Notes under the pieces: model-generated
What the model was told of the DNA's origin: nothing
The model's input: the letters and a program-made list of their open reading frames with translations, nothing else
Databases searched by the model: none
Source: Clostridium sp. K13
GTDB lineage: Bacteria; Bacillota; Clostridia; Clostridiales; Clostridiaceae
Assembly (NCBI RefSeq): GCF_019734195.1
Contig: NZ_JAASHM010000024.1
Coordinates: 1-51,775 of the forward strand
Direction: 5' to 3'
DNA length: 51,775 nt
Position numbers and translations under genes: made by a program
Shown here: piece after piece, positions 9,627 through 18,917 of the stretch
Layout: every line of letters begins with the position of its first letter
How positions within the stretch are numbered: position 1 is the stretch's first letter

Positions 9627-10316
9627 ATGAGTAAACAAAGAGAATTTTATGATAAACCCCTATTTTCACTAGCTAATTATATTATATGGATTTTACAAGG
9701 TGGAATTTATTTTATAGCACTTAATATTCCACTTATATTCTTCTACACAATAACTTCATTTGATGTTAGTCAATTTAATATAGCCTTATTATTTATATGC
9801 TTTTTACCATTTGGATTAGCTCTTGGTGCTTTATATTCTACAATGGGTGAAATAATTAGAGAAAAAGACATTTCTTTTTCTTCTTATTTCTTTAATTCCT
9901 ATAAAAATAATTTTAAGTCTAACCTTAAGCTATGGCTAGTACAACTAATCTTATTAACTGTAATGTTTGTAGATTTTCAATATTTTTATTTTAATAGTCC
10001 ATCTATAGGACTTCATATTGTATTTCTAATACTAGGAATATTTATACTTATATTAGGAGCATATGCATTTCCTATTAATTGTAGATTTAAACTTAAATTA
10101 AAGGATTTGTTTGCATTATCTTTCTACTATTCAATAAAGAAATTTCCTACTACAATATTAAAAATAATTATAACATTATTAGTATTTTTTATAGCTTCTA
10201 AGCTTCATGTATTATTAGTATTATTTATACCAAGCATCTTATGCTATGTTTTCAGCTTATATGATAGACCTATTTTTGAAGAGCTTGAAAAAAGATTTGA
10301 AGCTCAACAAGCTTAA
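9627..10316 (+). CDS. YesL-like DUF624 membrane protein
   Basis: A 229-residue protein with about five hydrophobic segments. The N-terminal FSLANYIIWILQGGIYFIALNIP region and the C-terminal RPIFEELEKRF are typical of the DUF624/YesL family, whose members are nearly always next to YesM/YesN and sugar importers. The molecular role of the family is not known. It is third in the operon, 28 bases after the kinase, with TTGGAGGA before its ATG, and is followed by a strong terminator. Confidence 0.8.
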   Translation: MSKQREFYDKPLFSLANYIIWILQGGIYFIALNIPLIFFYTITSFDVSQFNIALLFICFLPFGLALGALYSTMGEIIREKDISFSSYFFNSYKNNFKSNLKLWLVQLILLTVMFVDFQYFYFNSPSIGLHIVFLILGIFILILGAYAFPINCRFKLKLKDLFALSFYYSIKKFPTTILKIIITLLVFFIASKLHVLLVLFIPSILCYVFSLYDRPIFEELEKRFEAQQA

Positions 10317-10338
10317 TAAAAATTACTTGTAAAATTAA

Positions 10339-10380
10339 AATTGCTATATCAAAACTTACTTTTGATATAGCAATTTTTTT
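10339..10380. terminator. Terminator between YesL-like gene and glycerophosphodiesterase gene
   Basis: A 16-bp perfect stem, AATTGCTATATCAAAA with TTTTGATATAGCAATT, around a short loop, followed by seven T on plus. An A-run on the other side lets it also serve the minus strand. It separates convergent genes. Its stem is almost identical to the hairpin at 15246-15282. Confidence 0.9.
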
Positions 10381-10394
10381 ATAAATTTATCTCA

Positions 10395-11117
10395 TTAAAT
10401 TGAATCAATTATTTCTTTTAACAAATCTGGGTAATCAGTAAATATTCCGCTAGCCCCTGCTTTTATCAACATTCTCATATGAATTGGGCTATTAACAGTA
10501 TATACATTTACTTTTATATTATTTTCTTCAGCTTCTTTTATAAGTTCTTCTGAAACTAATCTAATATCAGGATGTATTGCATATGCTCCGTAACTCTTAG
10601 CATATTCAACTACATTTTCTATGGGCTTATAATATAATAATCCTGTTTTAAAGCTACTATCTATTTCTCTACATATTTTTATAGATTCATGATTAAAACT
10701 TGATAGTATTATTCTATCCTTTAATTCATACTTATTAACAAGTTCAATTACATCCTTTTCTATTCCATTATAATGTATTTCATCTGTCTTTAATTCTATA
10801 TTTAATATTATATTAGATGCTTTAACAACATCTAGAACCTCTTCTAAAGTTGGTATTCTACATTCTAAACTATCTGCAAAATTTTTATTTCTACACTTAA
10901 ATTCCTTTAGCTCTTCTAAAGTAAAATTTTTAACTAAACCCTTACCTTTAAATGTACGTTCAATATCTTCATCATGTATAACTACAAGTTTATTATCTTT
11001 AGTTTTGTGAACATCAATTTCAAGCCCATCTGCTCCTGTTTTAATTCCTTCTTTTAATGATAATATAGTGTTTTCTGGAAAATACTTACTAGCACCTCTA
11101 TGAGCAAAATTTATCAT
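10395..11117 (-). CDS. Glycerophosphodiester phosphodiesterase (GDPD, UgpQ-like)
   Basis: A 240-residue single-domain GDPD that hydrolyses glycerophosphodiesters to glycerol-3-phosphate and an alcohol. Signature residues are visible: His6-Arg7 in HRGASKYFPENT, Glu33 and Asp35 in GLEIDVHKTKD, and His48 in VVIHDE. There is no signal peptide, so it acts in the cytoplasm on imported diesters. It is last in the ugp-like operon, 24 bases after the HAD gene, with AAAGGGGAG before the start. The presence of a GDPD is the best evidence that the upstream importer carries glycerol-3-phosphate or glycerophosphodiesters. Confidence 0.93.
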   Translation of the reverse strand: MINFAHRGASKYFPENTILSLKEGIKTGADGLEIDVHKTKDNKLVVIHDEDIERTFKGKGLVKNFTLEELKEFKCRNKNFADSLECRIPTLEEVLDVVKASNIILNIELKTDEIHYNGIEKDVIELVNKYELKDRIILSSFNHESIKICREIDSSFKTGLLYYKPIENVVEYAKSYGAYAIHPDIRLVSEELIKEAEENNIKVNVYTVNSPIHMRMLIKAGASGIFTDYPDLLKEIIDSI

Positions 11118-11141
11118 AATATCGCTCCCCTTTAATATTTA

Positions 11142-11927
11142 TTATATTATTTTTAATGTTTTTAAAGCATTATATACACCCCTTTGATTAATATGATCAG
11201 TTACTAAATTAGCCTTTTCCTTTAATTCTTTACATCCGTTTCCCATTGCTACACCAAAATCAACCTCTTCAAACATCTCTAAATCATTAAATCCATCACC
11301 AAAAGCATAATACTTTATACCTTCTTCATGATTACTATTTCTAATATATCTAATTGCACTACCCTTTGTACATTCTTTATTAAATATATCATATCCCTCT
11401 TCAATATCTATTAATTTTACAAATTTAAATTTATCATACTTCTTCTTTAATTTATTAATATCATTACTATTAATCTTTGCATTTAACTGAAATACTTCAT
11501 AATCATAAATATTACTCAATACTTCATCTTCAAGTTTATCAATTTTCATATTATATTTTTCTGAAAAACTTCTTACCCAATTATTTTCTATCTTCCCAAT
11601 ACTTCTATCTAATAAATGTAAACAATACGGAATATTATTACATTCAAAATATTTTACCATATCTTGTACTATTTTTCTATCCATACACTTTTTATAAATA
11701 ACTTTATTATTTACCGTTATTAAAGCTCCATTGGCACTTACTATTGTATTAAACATGTTATAGAAATTTTCCTGCTTTACCATAGCAAGGGATCTCCCCG
11801 TTGCTATGGCTACATTTATTCCATTATTTTTACACATTTTTATTGCTTTAATAGTATAGTCACACATTACATTTTTTTCTCTACAAACTAATGTGTTATC
11901 TACATCGAAAAATATAGTCCTTTTCAT
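11142..11927 (-). CDS. Cof-type HAD family phosphatase
   Basis: A 261-residue HAD phosphatase of the Cof (IIB cap) type. Motif I is FFDVDNTLV with Asp8 and Asp10, motif II is the Thr in IATGRS, Lys is in CTKGSAI, and motif IV is FGDGFNDLEMF. Such enzymes dephosphorylate small phosphosugars or cofactors; the substrate is not predictable. Its place between ugpB and the GDPD suggests use of glycerol phosphates or release of phosphate. The start has AAAGGAGAA eight bases upstream. Confidence 0.88.
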   Translation of the reverse strand: MKRTIFFDVDNTLVCREKNVMCDYTIKAIKMCKNNGINVAIATGRSLAMVKQENFYNMFNTIVSANGALITVNNKVIYKKCMDRKIVQDMVKYFECNNIPYCLHLLDRSIGKIENNWVRSFSEKYNMKIDKLEDEVLSNIYDYEVFQLNAKINSNDINKLKKKYDKFKFVKLIDIEEGYDIFNKECTKGSAIRYIRNSNHEEGIKYYAFGDGFNDLEMFEEVDFGVAMGNGCKELKEKANLVTDHINQRGVYNALKTLKII

Positions 11928-11959
11928 TTTATTTCTCCTTTGATTGTTTGTACTATATA

Positions 11960-13300
11960 TTATTTATTTGACTTATTATATTTTTCTAATGCACTATTAA
12001 TTGTTTTTGCCATATTTTCTACAGCAACTTCAGATGTTATTTCACTATTTAATACTTTTTCAATATTTTCTTCTATTGCTGCTCTAGCCTCTGGGAATAC
12101 ACCTAAAACTGCTCCTGAATTATTATTATCTTCTCTTAATTGTTCTATTGCAGTCTTAAATTGTGGATTTGCATCTAAATATTCAACCATTTCAGGTAAC
12201 TCATACGCTTCTGTTGAAACTGAGAAATATCCTGTTGCTTGAGCCCATTTAACTTGTGATTCAGCTGATACCATAAACTTAATAAATTCAAAAGCTGCAT
12301 CTTCTCTCTCTTCATCATCTTTATCCATTATCCATAAAGATGCTCCACCAACAGATACTCCCCCTTTATCACCTTCTAAAACTGCTGGGAAATAGGCTGT
12401 TCCTAATTCAAAACTATCTCCAATTTTACTCTTTAAATCACCTAAATTCGCAGTTGAAGCAACCATCATAGCTACGTTTCCTGATGAAAAAGCATCTAAT
12501 GTATTTTGACCATCTCTACCAAAGTTACCAATAACACCAGAGTCTACAAGCGACTTCCATCCTTCAACAATATTTAATGCTCCATTATTAGAATCAAATA
12601 CTACTTTTGTAGCATCTCCCTCTCTTCCATTTCCTTCATTAGCATAATCTAATCCTTGCTTAATTAAGAATTGTTCAAAAAACCATCCATATATTTGCAT
12701 TGAATATCCGTATCTTGTTACTTGATCTCCATTTTTAATAGCTAATTTATTAGCTACTTCAATTATTTCATTAAAATTTGTTGGCAGATCATTTTCTGTT
12801 AAGCCAGCTTCTGTTAATGCTGTTTTGTTATAAAATAAAATTGGTGTTGAACTATTAAATGGCATTGAATATAACTTTCCATCTATAGTATAATAATCAG
12901 CTATGTTTTCCTCTAATTTTGATATATCATAATCATTTTTATCAACTATATCTTGCATTGGAATAGCATATTCACTATCTATCATCCATTTAGTTCCTAT
13001 ATCATATAACTGCATGACATCTGGTCCTGAATTGCTTAATGCTGAACTCTTAAGTTTATTAATTGAATCATCATATGATCCCTGATATTCAGCTACTACT
13101 TTAACTTCTTCTTGTGAATTATTAAATTCTTCTACCAATGAATTTATTGCTTCTCCACCTTTTCCTCCCATAGAATGCCAGAATGTAATTTCGGTACTTT
13201 CAGTTGTTTTATTAGAACCTACTTGTGTACTTGAACAACCCATTAATGCGGTAATTCCTAAAATTGTCGTTAATGTTAATGCTATTATTCTTCTTTTCAT
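11960..13300 (-). CDS. ugpB: ABC transporter substrate-binding lipoprotein (UgpB-like)
   Basis: A 446-residue binding lipoprotein with a lipobox ending LMGC at about residue 22. The start of the mature domain, EITFWHSMGGKGGEAINSLVEEFN, is very like UgpB, where this region contacts glycerol-3-phosphate, and GAVLGVFPEARAAIEENIEKVL near the C-terminus is also UgpB-like. It is third in the operon after two permeases. Start: AGAGGGGTA upstream of ATG. The ligand may be glycerol-3-phosphate or glycerophosphocholine; a maltodextrin-type binding protein is less likely given the GDPD next to it. Confidence 0.82.
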   Translation of the reverse strand: MKRRIIALTLTTILGITALMGCSSTQVGSNKTTESTEITFWHSMGGKGGEAINSLVEEFNNSQEEVKVVAEYQGSYDDSINKLKSSALSNSGPDVMQLYDIGTKWMIDSEYAIPMQDIVDKNDYDISKLEENIADYYTIDGKLYSMPFNSSTPILFYNKTALTEAGLTENDLPTNFNEIIEVANKLAIKNGDQVTRYGYSMQIYGWFFEQFLIKQGLDYANEGNGREGDATKVVFDSNNGALNIVEGWKSLVDSGVIGNFGRDGQNTLDAFSSGNVAMMVASTANLGDLKSKIGDSFELGTAYFPAVLEGDKGGVSVGGASLWIMDKDDEEREDAAFEFIKFMVSAESQVKWAQATGYFSVSTEAYELPEMVEYLDANPQFKTAIEQLREDNNNSGAVLGVFPEARAAIEENIEKVLNSEITSEVAVENMAKTINSALEKYNKSNK

Positions 13301-13362
13301 ATTTACCCCTCTAATTTCTTTTATATTTTATATTTTTATAATTTATATTTTTATAATTTAAA

Positions 13363-14187
13363 TTAGCCTTTTACTGCTCCTGCTGTCATACCCTTTACTA
13401 ATTGTTTTTGCCCTAACATAAATACAATTACTGATGGTATTAATATTAAAATTGCCCCAGCTAAAACTACACCATAGCTGCTTCCTTCTGAATATTGAAG
13501 CATACTTATTCCTATTTGAACTGTTCTATTATTTCCATTATTTATAGTTAATAATGGCCATAAATATTGATTCCATGTATTAATAAATACATATATAGAT
13601 AAGGATGCAATTGCTGGTTTTGATATTGGTATTAAAATTCTAAATAGAAACTTTAAATTTCCACAACCATCAATTTTAGCAGCCTCTCTTATTTCTTTCG
13701 GTATTGTTAAGTAAAATTGTCTCATTAAAAATATTCCCATAGCCGATGTTAAAAATGGTACTATAAGAACCTTTAAACTATCATTCCATCCCCATGAACT
13801 TACAGTTAAAAAATTTGATATAACCGTAGTTTCTGCAGGTATCATCATTGTTGATAAAACCATTAAGAACAATAAGTTTTTTCCTTTAAAATCATAAAAT
13901 GCAAATGCATAAGAAGCTAAACTTGCTGTTATAACTTGTCCTACAGTTACCGCTAATGAAACAACAAAGCTATTTGCTATAAACTTTAAAAGTGGTACTG
14001 TATTTAAAGCTGTTTTAAAATTATCTAAAGTAGGCATACTTGGTATAATTTTATGTGGATATTGAGTCATTTCAGCTGGACTCATAAAGCTTAAACTTAA
14101 TGCATATAAAAGTGGAAAAACAATAACTAAGCCTGTAATTATACTTAATATAGTTAATATAAATTTTTTTCTTTTTCTTTTATTCAT
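13363..14187 (-). CDS. ugpE: ABC transporter permease (UgpE-like)
   Basis: A 274-residue permease with six membrane segments and the EAA loop REAAKIDGCGNLKFLFRI. It has the C-terminal LVKGMTAGAVKG seen in UgpE/MalG-type permeases. Its ATG overlaps the stop of the previous permease gene by one base (TAATG), so translation is coupled. It forms the membrane pore with the UgpA-like subunit. No ATPase gene is in the operon, so an ATPase encoded elsewhere must supply energy. Confidence 0.85.
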   Translation of the reverse strand: MNKRKRKKFILTILSIITGLVIVFPLLYALSLSFMSPAEMTQYPHKIIPSMPTLDNFKTALNTVPLLKFIANSFVVSLAVTVGQVITASLASYAFAFYDFKGKNLLFLMVLSTMMIPAETTVISNFLTVSSWGWNDSLKVLIVPFLTSAMGIFLMRQFYLTIPKEIREAAKIDGCGNLKFLFRILIPISKPAIASLSIYVFINTWNQYLWPLLTINNGNNRTVQIGISMLQYSEGSSYGVVLAGAILILIPSVIVFMLGQKQLVKGMTAGAVKG

Positions 14188-15113
14188 TATTGGTAATGTA
14201 CCCCTTTCTTTTCAAACTTAAATTGTAATAATGTTACTATCATCATGATTACAAATAATATAAGTGCTTGAGCACATGCCATTTCAAATCTTCCATTAAA
14301 AAACGCTTCTCTGTAAATAGAATGAACTAGTACATTTGTTGAATCTCCTGGACCACCTTGAGTTAATAATTTAATTTGTCCAAAGGCTTGAAAAGCATTT
14401 ATTAAATTCATAAATATAACTAAAAACATTTGTGGTGATACCATTGGAATAATTATGTTTTTAACTTTAGTTAGATAACTTGCTCCATCTATTGATGCAC
14501 TTTCCATAAGCTCACTTGGTATATTTCTTAATCCAGTTAGTAAGAATATAAAGTTCAATCCTATATTTAGCCAAACAGTTACCGTTGAAACTGATATTAA
14601 TGCAAACCTTGAATCTGTCAACCATCCAATTTGCACCCCTAATACATAGTTAAGTATTCCATTGGTAGGATGAAATATCATTGTCCATATTACAGCTGCT
14701 GGTGCAGAGGCTATAGCCATTGGCAATGAAAACATTAGTTCAAAAACCCTATTTCCCCTTAATTTATTGTTAGCTAATAAGGCTAATAAAAATCCAATAA
14801 GTACAGATGGTACTGCAACCATAGCTACAAATTTTAAACTTACAATTATAGAATTATAGAAATCTGGCGAACTTAAAATCTCTTTAAAATTTTCTAATCC
14901 AACAAAGTCCTTAATTTCTCCTCTTATATTAGTAGTAGACATACTCATTATTATTGTTTTTACAAAAGGATAAAATACAAATAGCCCAAATATAATAAAT
15001 GCAGGTATTAAGTAGAAATATGGTTCCATTTCTCCTTTAGTTATTTTTCTTCTTTTTACTAATATAGCTTTATTAGGTTTTATATTATTTATTTCTAGAT
15101 ATTGCTCTGTCAT
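14187..15113 (-). CDS. ugpA: ABC transporter permease (UgpA-like)
   Basis: A 308-residue permease with a basic N-terminal cytoplasmic tail (about 1-30), six membrane segments and the EAA loop MESASIDGASYLTKVKNI. It belongs to the UgpA/MalF-type family. As first gene of the five-gene operon (ugpA-ugpE-ugpB-HAD-GDPD) it follows a 17-bp inverted repeat with PhoP-box-like hexamers and a plausible promoter. Start: AAGGAGGAT upstream of ATG. Confidence 0.85.
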   Translation of the reverse strand: MTEQYLEINNIKPNKAILVKRRKITKGEMEPYFYLIPAFIIFGLFVFYPFVKTIIMSMSTTNIRGEIKDFVGLENFKEILSSPDFYNSIIVSLKFVAMVAVPSVLIGFLLALLANNKLRGNRVFELMFSLPMAIASAPAAVIWTMIFHPTNGILNYVLGVQIGWLTDSRFALISVSTVTVWLNIGLNFIFLLTGLRNIPSELMESASIDGASYLTKVKNIIIPMVSPQMFLVIFMNLINAFQAFGQIKLLTQGGPGDSTNVLVHSIYREAFFNGRFEMACAQALILFVIMMIVTLLQFKFEKKGVHYQ

Positions 15114-15140
15114 TTTAATCCTCCTTAATTTCTCTTCCTC

Positions 15141-15162
15141 ATATAGGTTACTTTACCTATAT
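15141..15162. promoter_or_regulatory. 8-bp inverted repeat in the ugp leader
   Basis: ATATAGGT and ACCTATAT are separated by six bases, between the predicted -10 and the ribosome binding site of ugpA. It could be a second operator or a small leader hairpin. Function unknown. Confidence 0.35.
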
Positions 15163-15181
15163 TAAGAAAATATTAGAGGCT

Positions 15182-15230
15182 AGTTAACTTATTTTAACAG
15201 CTCATTTGCTTTTGTTAAAATAAGTTAACT
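15182..15230. promoter_or_regulatory. 17-bp perfect inverted repeat upstream of ugpA, candidate PhoP operator
   Basis: AGTTAACTTATTTTAAC at 15182-15198 is repeated inverted at 15214-15230, 15 bases apart. Each arm contains TTAACT and TTAACA spaced ten bases, like the direct hexamer repeats (TT-A/C/T-ACA) bound by Bacillus PhoP. On the minus strand the TTAACT nearest the gene lies 17 bases before TAATAT, so the site would overlap the -35 region of the ugp promoter. Regulation by phosphate is inferred and fits the operon content. Confidence 0.5.
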
Positions 15231-15245
15231 TTAATAATAAAAAAA

Positions 15246-15282
15246 AATTGCCATATCAAAATTTTGATATAGCAATTTTTTT
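15246..15282. terminator. Terminator between HAD gene and ugp operon
   Basis: Stem AATTGCCATATCAAAA / TTTTGATATAGCAATT, with T-run on plus and an A-run that gives a T-run on minus. It ends the minus-strand HAD gene at 15312. It almost repeats the hairpin at 10339-10380. Confidence 0.85.
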
Positions 15283-15311
15283 ATTAATCTAATTTATTTA
15301 ATTACATACTA

Positions 15312-15941
15312 TTATAAATTTAATACCTTCAAAATATCTTTTGGCGTATTTAAATAATGATCGGCTTTTATACCATCAAGATCCGTCGCTCCCCATACAG
15401 CTAACCCAAAATCCATTCCTGCTGCCTTAGTAGATTTATAATCTGCAAAAGTATCTCCAACATACATTGCATCCTTAGGTTCTATATTTAATATTTCTAT
15501 AGCCTTAAGTAATGGCTCTGGATGTGGCTTATGATTTTCTGTATCTTCTGCTAAAATTACGCTTTTCATATAACTTTGAAGACCTGTTTTCAAAAAATCT
15601 ATTTCATATTGAGACTTCATTTTAGAGCTAGCTATCCCACAAAGTATTCCATTTTCATCTAACCCTTTTATAACCTCATCAAAACCTTCATATAGCTTTG
15701 CTCCATCTTCATATTCGTTAACATATTTAACCCATTTACTATAAGAAGCTTCAATATCTTTAAATCCTAGCATTTTTAATGTTGTCTTTCCTGCATAAGC
15801 TCTGTACTTTAGTAAATCTTCGTACTTAATATCAATTGATAGCTCTTCTTTAATTAATCTTTGTAATGGTATCATATTCATTTTTTCTGTATCTAACATA
15901 GTTCCATCTAAATCAAATATTATACATTTGTATTTTTTCAT
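15312..15941 (-). CDS. HAD superfamily hydrolase (beta-phosphoglucomutase/Gph-like)
   Basis: A 209-residue HAD subfamily IA enzyme with motif I FDLDGTMLDTE (Asp10, Asp12), a helical cap (about 17-85), motif II in GIASSKMKS, Lys in ENHKPHPEP, and motif IV in YVGDTFADYKS. The DLDGTMLDTE plus HKPHPEP signature fits phosphoglycolate phosphatase or beta-phosphoglucomutase-like enzymes, but the substrate cannot be told apart from sequence. It is a single gene between two operons, with GGGAGAAGA before its ATG. Confidence 0.85.
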   Translation of the reverse strand: MKKYKCIIFDLDGTMLDTEKMNMIPLQRLIKEELSIDIKYEDLLKYRAYAGKTTLKMLGFKDIEASYSKWVKYVNEYEDGAKLYEGFDEVIKGLDENGILCGIASSKMKSQYEIDFLKTGLQSYMKSVILAEDTENHKPHPEPLLKAIEILNIEPKDAMYVGDTFADYKSTKAAGMDFGLAVWGATDLDGIKADHYLNTPKDILKVLNL

Positions 15942-16075
15942 CTCTTCTTCTCCCGTAACTCCCCATTTATATTGACTTCATATAATATATTAAAAGTCTA
16001 CGATAAAAGTATCCTACATAATGAAAATAATTTCAATAATAAAAATATATAATTAATTAAATTTTATTATTTATT

Positions 16076-18049
16076 CTATCTAATGATCTTCTTTGCACCA
16101 TTGTATGTTGCCATAAAGTATCCTCCATAAACTATTACTAGCACTAATAATGTAATTAATATATACTTCATCATACTTCCATCACCAACTATAGAAACTA
16201 CCCCTTGTGCAAATTTTAATCCAACTATAGAGTGAACTAACGCAATACTTAAAGGCATCATAAAGTATATTCCTATTTGAGTTAATAATGATTTATTTAT
16301 TATTTTTTCATCTACTCCAACCTTTTTTAATAATTCATATCTATACGTATTATCTGCTGATTCACATAGTTGTTGAAGTGCAAGTACTGCAGCTGATGTT
16401 ATTAAAAATATAATTCCCATATATATAGCCAAATAAGACACCATAGCACCAAGACCTGCTGTTGTTGCTTCTACAGTTTCTTTATTTATATAATATACTT
16501 GATATCCATTTTTATCATTGTTACTTTTTATTATATCTTGCATACCTATTTCTGATAATGATTTATCGTCTTTATAATTTACATTTAAATAGGTATTAAC
16601 AGTTGGTAATTCATTTACTAAATCATCATTAACCACAAATGTACATATATTACTTTTCATAGTTGAGTCATAGCTAGTTATATTAAGAACCTTAATATCT
16701 GCTGGAATTAATTCTTTTCCATTTATATTTATTTTAGTTTTATCATTTATTGATTCTTGAATAATTTTTTGCATATCACCTATATCTGTAAAAGCTAAAT
16801 ATTCATTTTCCTTTAATGATACTTGATCTTTTCCTAATAATCTTAATATATTATTAAAATCAGTAAGGCTAATTGCCATAATATCTGAATCAGTAAAAAC
16901 AGGATAATAACTGCTTCCCTTTTCAATTCCATCTGAAGTTAAGAATTTGCTATAAGGAACTTTACTATCATAGTTTGTATATTGTGCATAATCAGCAAAA
17001 CTATCTATACTACTCTTTCCTAAAGAATCAATTAAATTATCACCATTCAAATTCCATAATGTTGCATCAAATTGTGTTAAATCTGCTACATCCTTATTAA
17101 GTCCTCTACTAATTCCAAGCCCACTTGAAAATGTACATATTGCAACAAATAACATTAAACAAATAAATGACATTGAAATAAAAGTAGTGTTTATCTTACT
17201 ATTAATTTGTCTTAAAATAAACATGTTTAAATCTTTTAAGTAAAATTTCTTATTACTTTGCATAACTTTAAGTAAAAATCCTGATAATGAAAAGAAAAAT
17301 AATATTGTTCCTACTGATCCCAATAATACAGGAATTCCTATAGCTGATGGACTTATTATTGCTATTCCATTTTTTATAACTAAATAATATGCCGCACCTA
17401 TCATTGCTACACTAATTAAAAATACTATAACTGAAACCCAAATATTCTTTACTTTTAACTTTTCATTTTTCTTTGCAGATGTTAGTAAGTCTATTAGCTT
17501 AACCTTTCTTATAGTAAATGAATTAAATATTAAAACTACTAAATATATTAATCCAAAACACATAACAGTCTTAACAAATGCTAATTTAGAAAACACAAAT
17601 GTAAAGTTTACTAGCTTCACTTTAAATAATTTAGCTGTAAATATTGATAATCCTTGAGAAAGTATAGTTCCTATTCCTATTCCCACAGCTAAAGAAATTA
17701 AACCAATTAATATTGTTTCTACAAATATTATTCTTGAAAGTTGTTTATTTTCCATACCTAAAGTCATGTAAATACCAAATTCCTTTTTTCTTCTTTTTAT
17801 TAAGTAATTATTAGCATAAACTATTAAAAACCCTAAAATAAAAGAAATAAATACTGATGCTACAGACATAAATACATCTATTATTTGAAATGCGCCAGCT
17901 TGAATTTCACTTAAATCCATCATTACTCTTTGAGATTCTATTGAATTAAAAGTATAAAAAATACAAATACCAAATACTAATGTTAAAAAATAAATTGTAT
18001 AATCTTTAATACTCTTTTTTAAATTTTTGCTAGCTAACTTAAAATACAT
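16076..18049 (-). CDS. FtsX-type ABC transporter permease of a Bce-like antimicrobial peptide detoxification system
   Basis: A permease of about 657 residues with the BceB layout: one N-terminal membrane segment, three more, then a pair, a large extracellular domain (about 315-510) and a final membrane bundle. FtsX-type domains lie at about 55-180 and 530-655. I start it at the internal ATG (18049), where GGAGGTGACC is correctly spaced; the longer reading runs inside the ATPase gene. It overlaps the ATPase gene by 11 bases. Bce-type permeases free lipid II cycle intermediates from peptide antibiotics such as bacitracin and pass transport state to a cognate kinase. Confidence 0.88.
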   Translation of the reverse strand: MYFKLASKNLKKSIKDYTIYFLTLVFGICIFYTFNSIESQRVMMDLSEIQAGAFQIIDVFMSVASVFISFILGFLIVYANNYLIKRRKKEFGIYMTLGMENKQLSRIIFVETILIGLISLAVGIGIGTILSQGLSIFTAKLFKVKLVNFTFVFSKLAFVKTVMCFGLIYLVVLIFNSFTIRKVKLIDLLTSAKKNEKLKVKNIWVSVIVFLISVAMIGAAYYLVIKNGIAIISPSAIGIPVLLGSVGTILFFFSLSGFLLKVMQSNKKFYLKDLNMFILRQINSKINTTFISMSFICLMLFVAICTFSSGLGISRGLNKDVADLTQFDATLWNLNGDNLIDSLGKSSIDSFADYAQYTNYDSKVPYSKFLTSDGIEKGSSYYPVFTDSDIMAISLTDFNNILRLLGKDQVSLKENEYLAFTDIGDMQKIIQESINDKTKININGKELIPADIKVLNITSYDSTMKSNICTFVVNDDLVNELPTVNTYLNVNYKDDKSLSEIGMQDIIKSNNDKNGYQVYYINKETVEATTAGLGAMVSYLAIYMGIIFLITSAAVLALQQLCESADNTYRYELLKKVGVDEKIINKSLLTQIGIYFMMPLSIALVHSIVGLKFAQGVVSIVGDGSMMKYILITLLVLVIVYGGYFMATYNGAKKIIR

Positions 18050-18809
18050 CTCTTTGGTCACCTCCAAGAAGAGTAACAACCTCAATTATCTTATTAAAGA
18101 AATCCTTTCTACTGTCATTTCCTCTAACTAACTCATTAAAAATCTTTCCATCCTTTATAAATAAAATTCTACTTGCATAACTAGCTGTAAATGCATCATG
18201 AGTTACCATCATAATAGTTGCATTAATTTCTGTATTTAAATGTTCTAAACTTTCTAGAAGCATTTTAGCAGATTTAGAGTCTAAAGCACCTGTTGGTTCA
18301 TCTGCTAATACTAATGATGGCTTTGTTATTATTGCTCTAGCACAAGCTACTCTTTGCTTTTGTCCTCCTGATACTTCATAAGGATATTTATTTAATATTT
18401 CCTCTATGCCTAATTTATTTGCTACATCTTTAACTCGTGTATCGATCTCCTTATGGTTAACTCTTGAGATAGTTAATGCCAATGCAATATTTTCATAACA
18501 TGTTAATGTATCTAGAAGATTAAAATCTTGAAATATAAATCCAAGCTCTTCTCTTCTAAACTTTGCGATTTTTTTAGAATTTAATTTTGTAATATCGTTA
18601 TTCCTTATATAAATATGTCCACTACTTACTCTATCTATTGTTGAAATACAATTTAATAATGTAGTTTTTCCACTACCTGAAGCTCCCATTACTCCAATGA
18701 ATTCTCCCTCTTCCACTGTAAAACTAATATTATTAATTGCTTTTGTTATATTATTCTTACTTCCATAATATTTTTCTATATTACTTACCTTTAAAACTTC
18801 ACTTTTCAT
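18039..18809 (-). CDS. ABC transporter ATP-binding protein (BceA-like)
   Basis: A 256-residue ATPase. Walker A is GASGSGKTT, the signature is VSGGQKQR, Walker B is LVLADEPTG, and the H-loop His is in MMVTHDAF. This ADEPTGALD form is typical of the MacB/LolD/BceA class that works with FtsX-like permeases. Start is the ATG at 18809 with GGAGGTAAGT just upstream; a TTG 12 bases earlier lies within that site. It pairs with the following permease. The divergent region with the DUF2871-like gene probably holds the promoter controlled by the Bce-like regulator. Confidence 0.9.
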   Translation of the reverse strand: MKSEVLKVSNIEKYYGSKNNITKAINNISFTVEEGEFIGVMGASGSGKTTLLNCISTIDRVSSGHIYIRNNDITKLNSKKIAKFRREELGFIFQDFNLLDTLTCYENIALALTISRVNHKEIDTRVKDVANKLGIEEILNKYPYEVSGGQKQRVACARAIITKPSLVLADEPTGALDSKSAKMLLESLEHLNTEINATIMMVTHDAFTASYASRILFIKDGKIFNELVRGNDSRKDFFNKIIEVVTLLGGDQRDVF

Positions 18810-18917
18810 ACTTACCTCCAAATTTTAATTTATCTTTTATCTATCAATATATCCTTGCTATATCTTAATTCTACATTTACAACAACTCTCTATCCATAGA
18901 ACTATATAACAGAAACC

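Noticed and set aside
11940..12242. A 100-codon plus frame opposite ugpB
   Set aside because: Antisense shadow of a clear binding-protein gene.
18050..18085. Upstream extension of the Bce-like permease
   Set aside because: Would add 12 residues inside the ATPase gene without a ribosome binding site, whereas the internal ATG has GGAGGTGACC.
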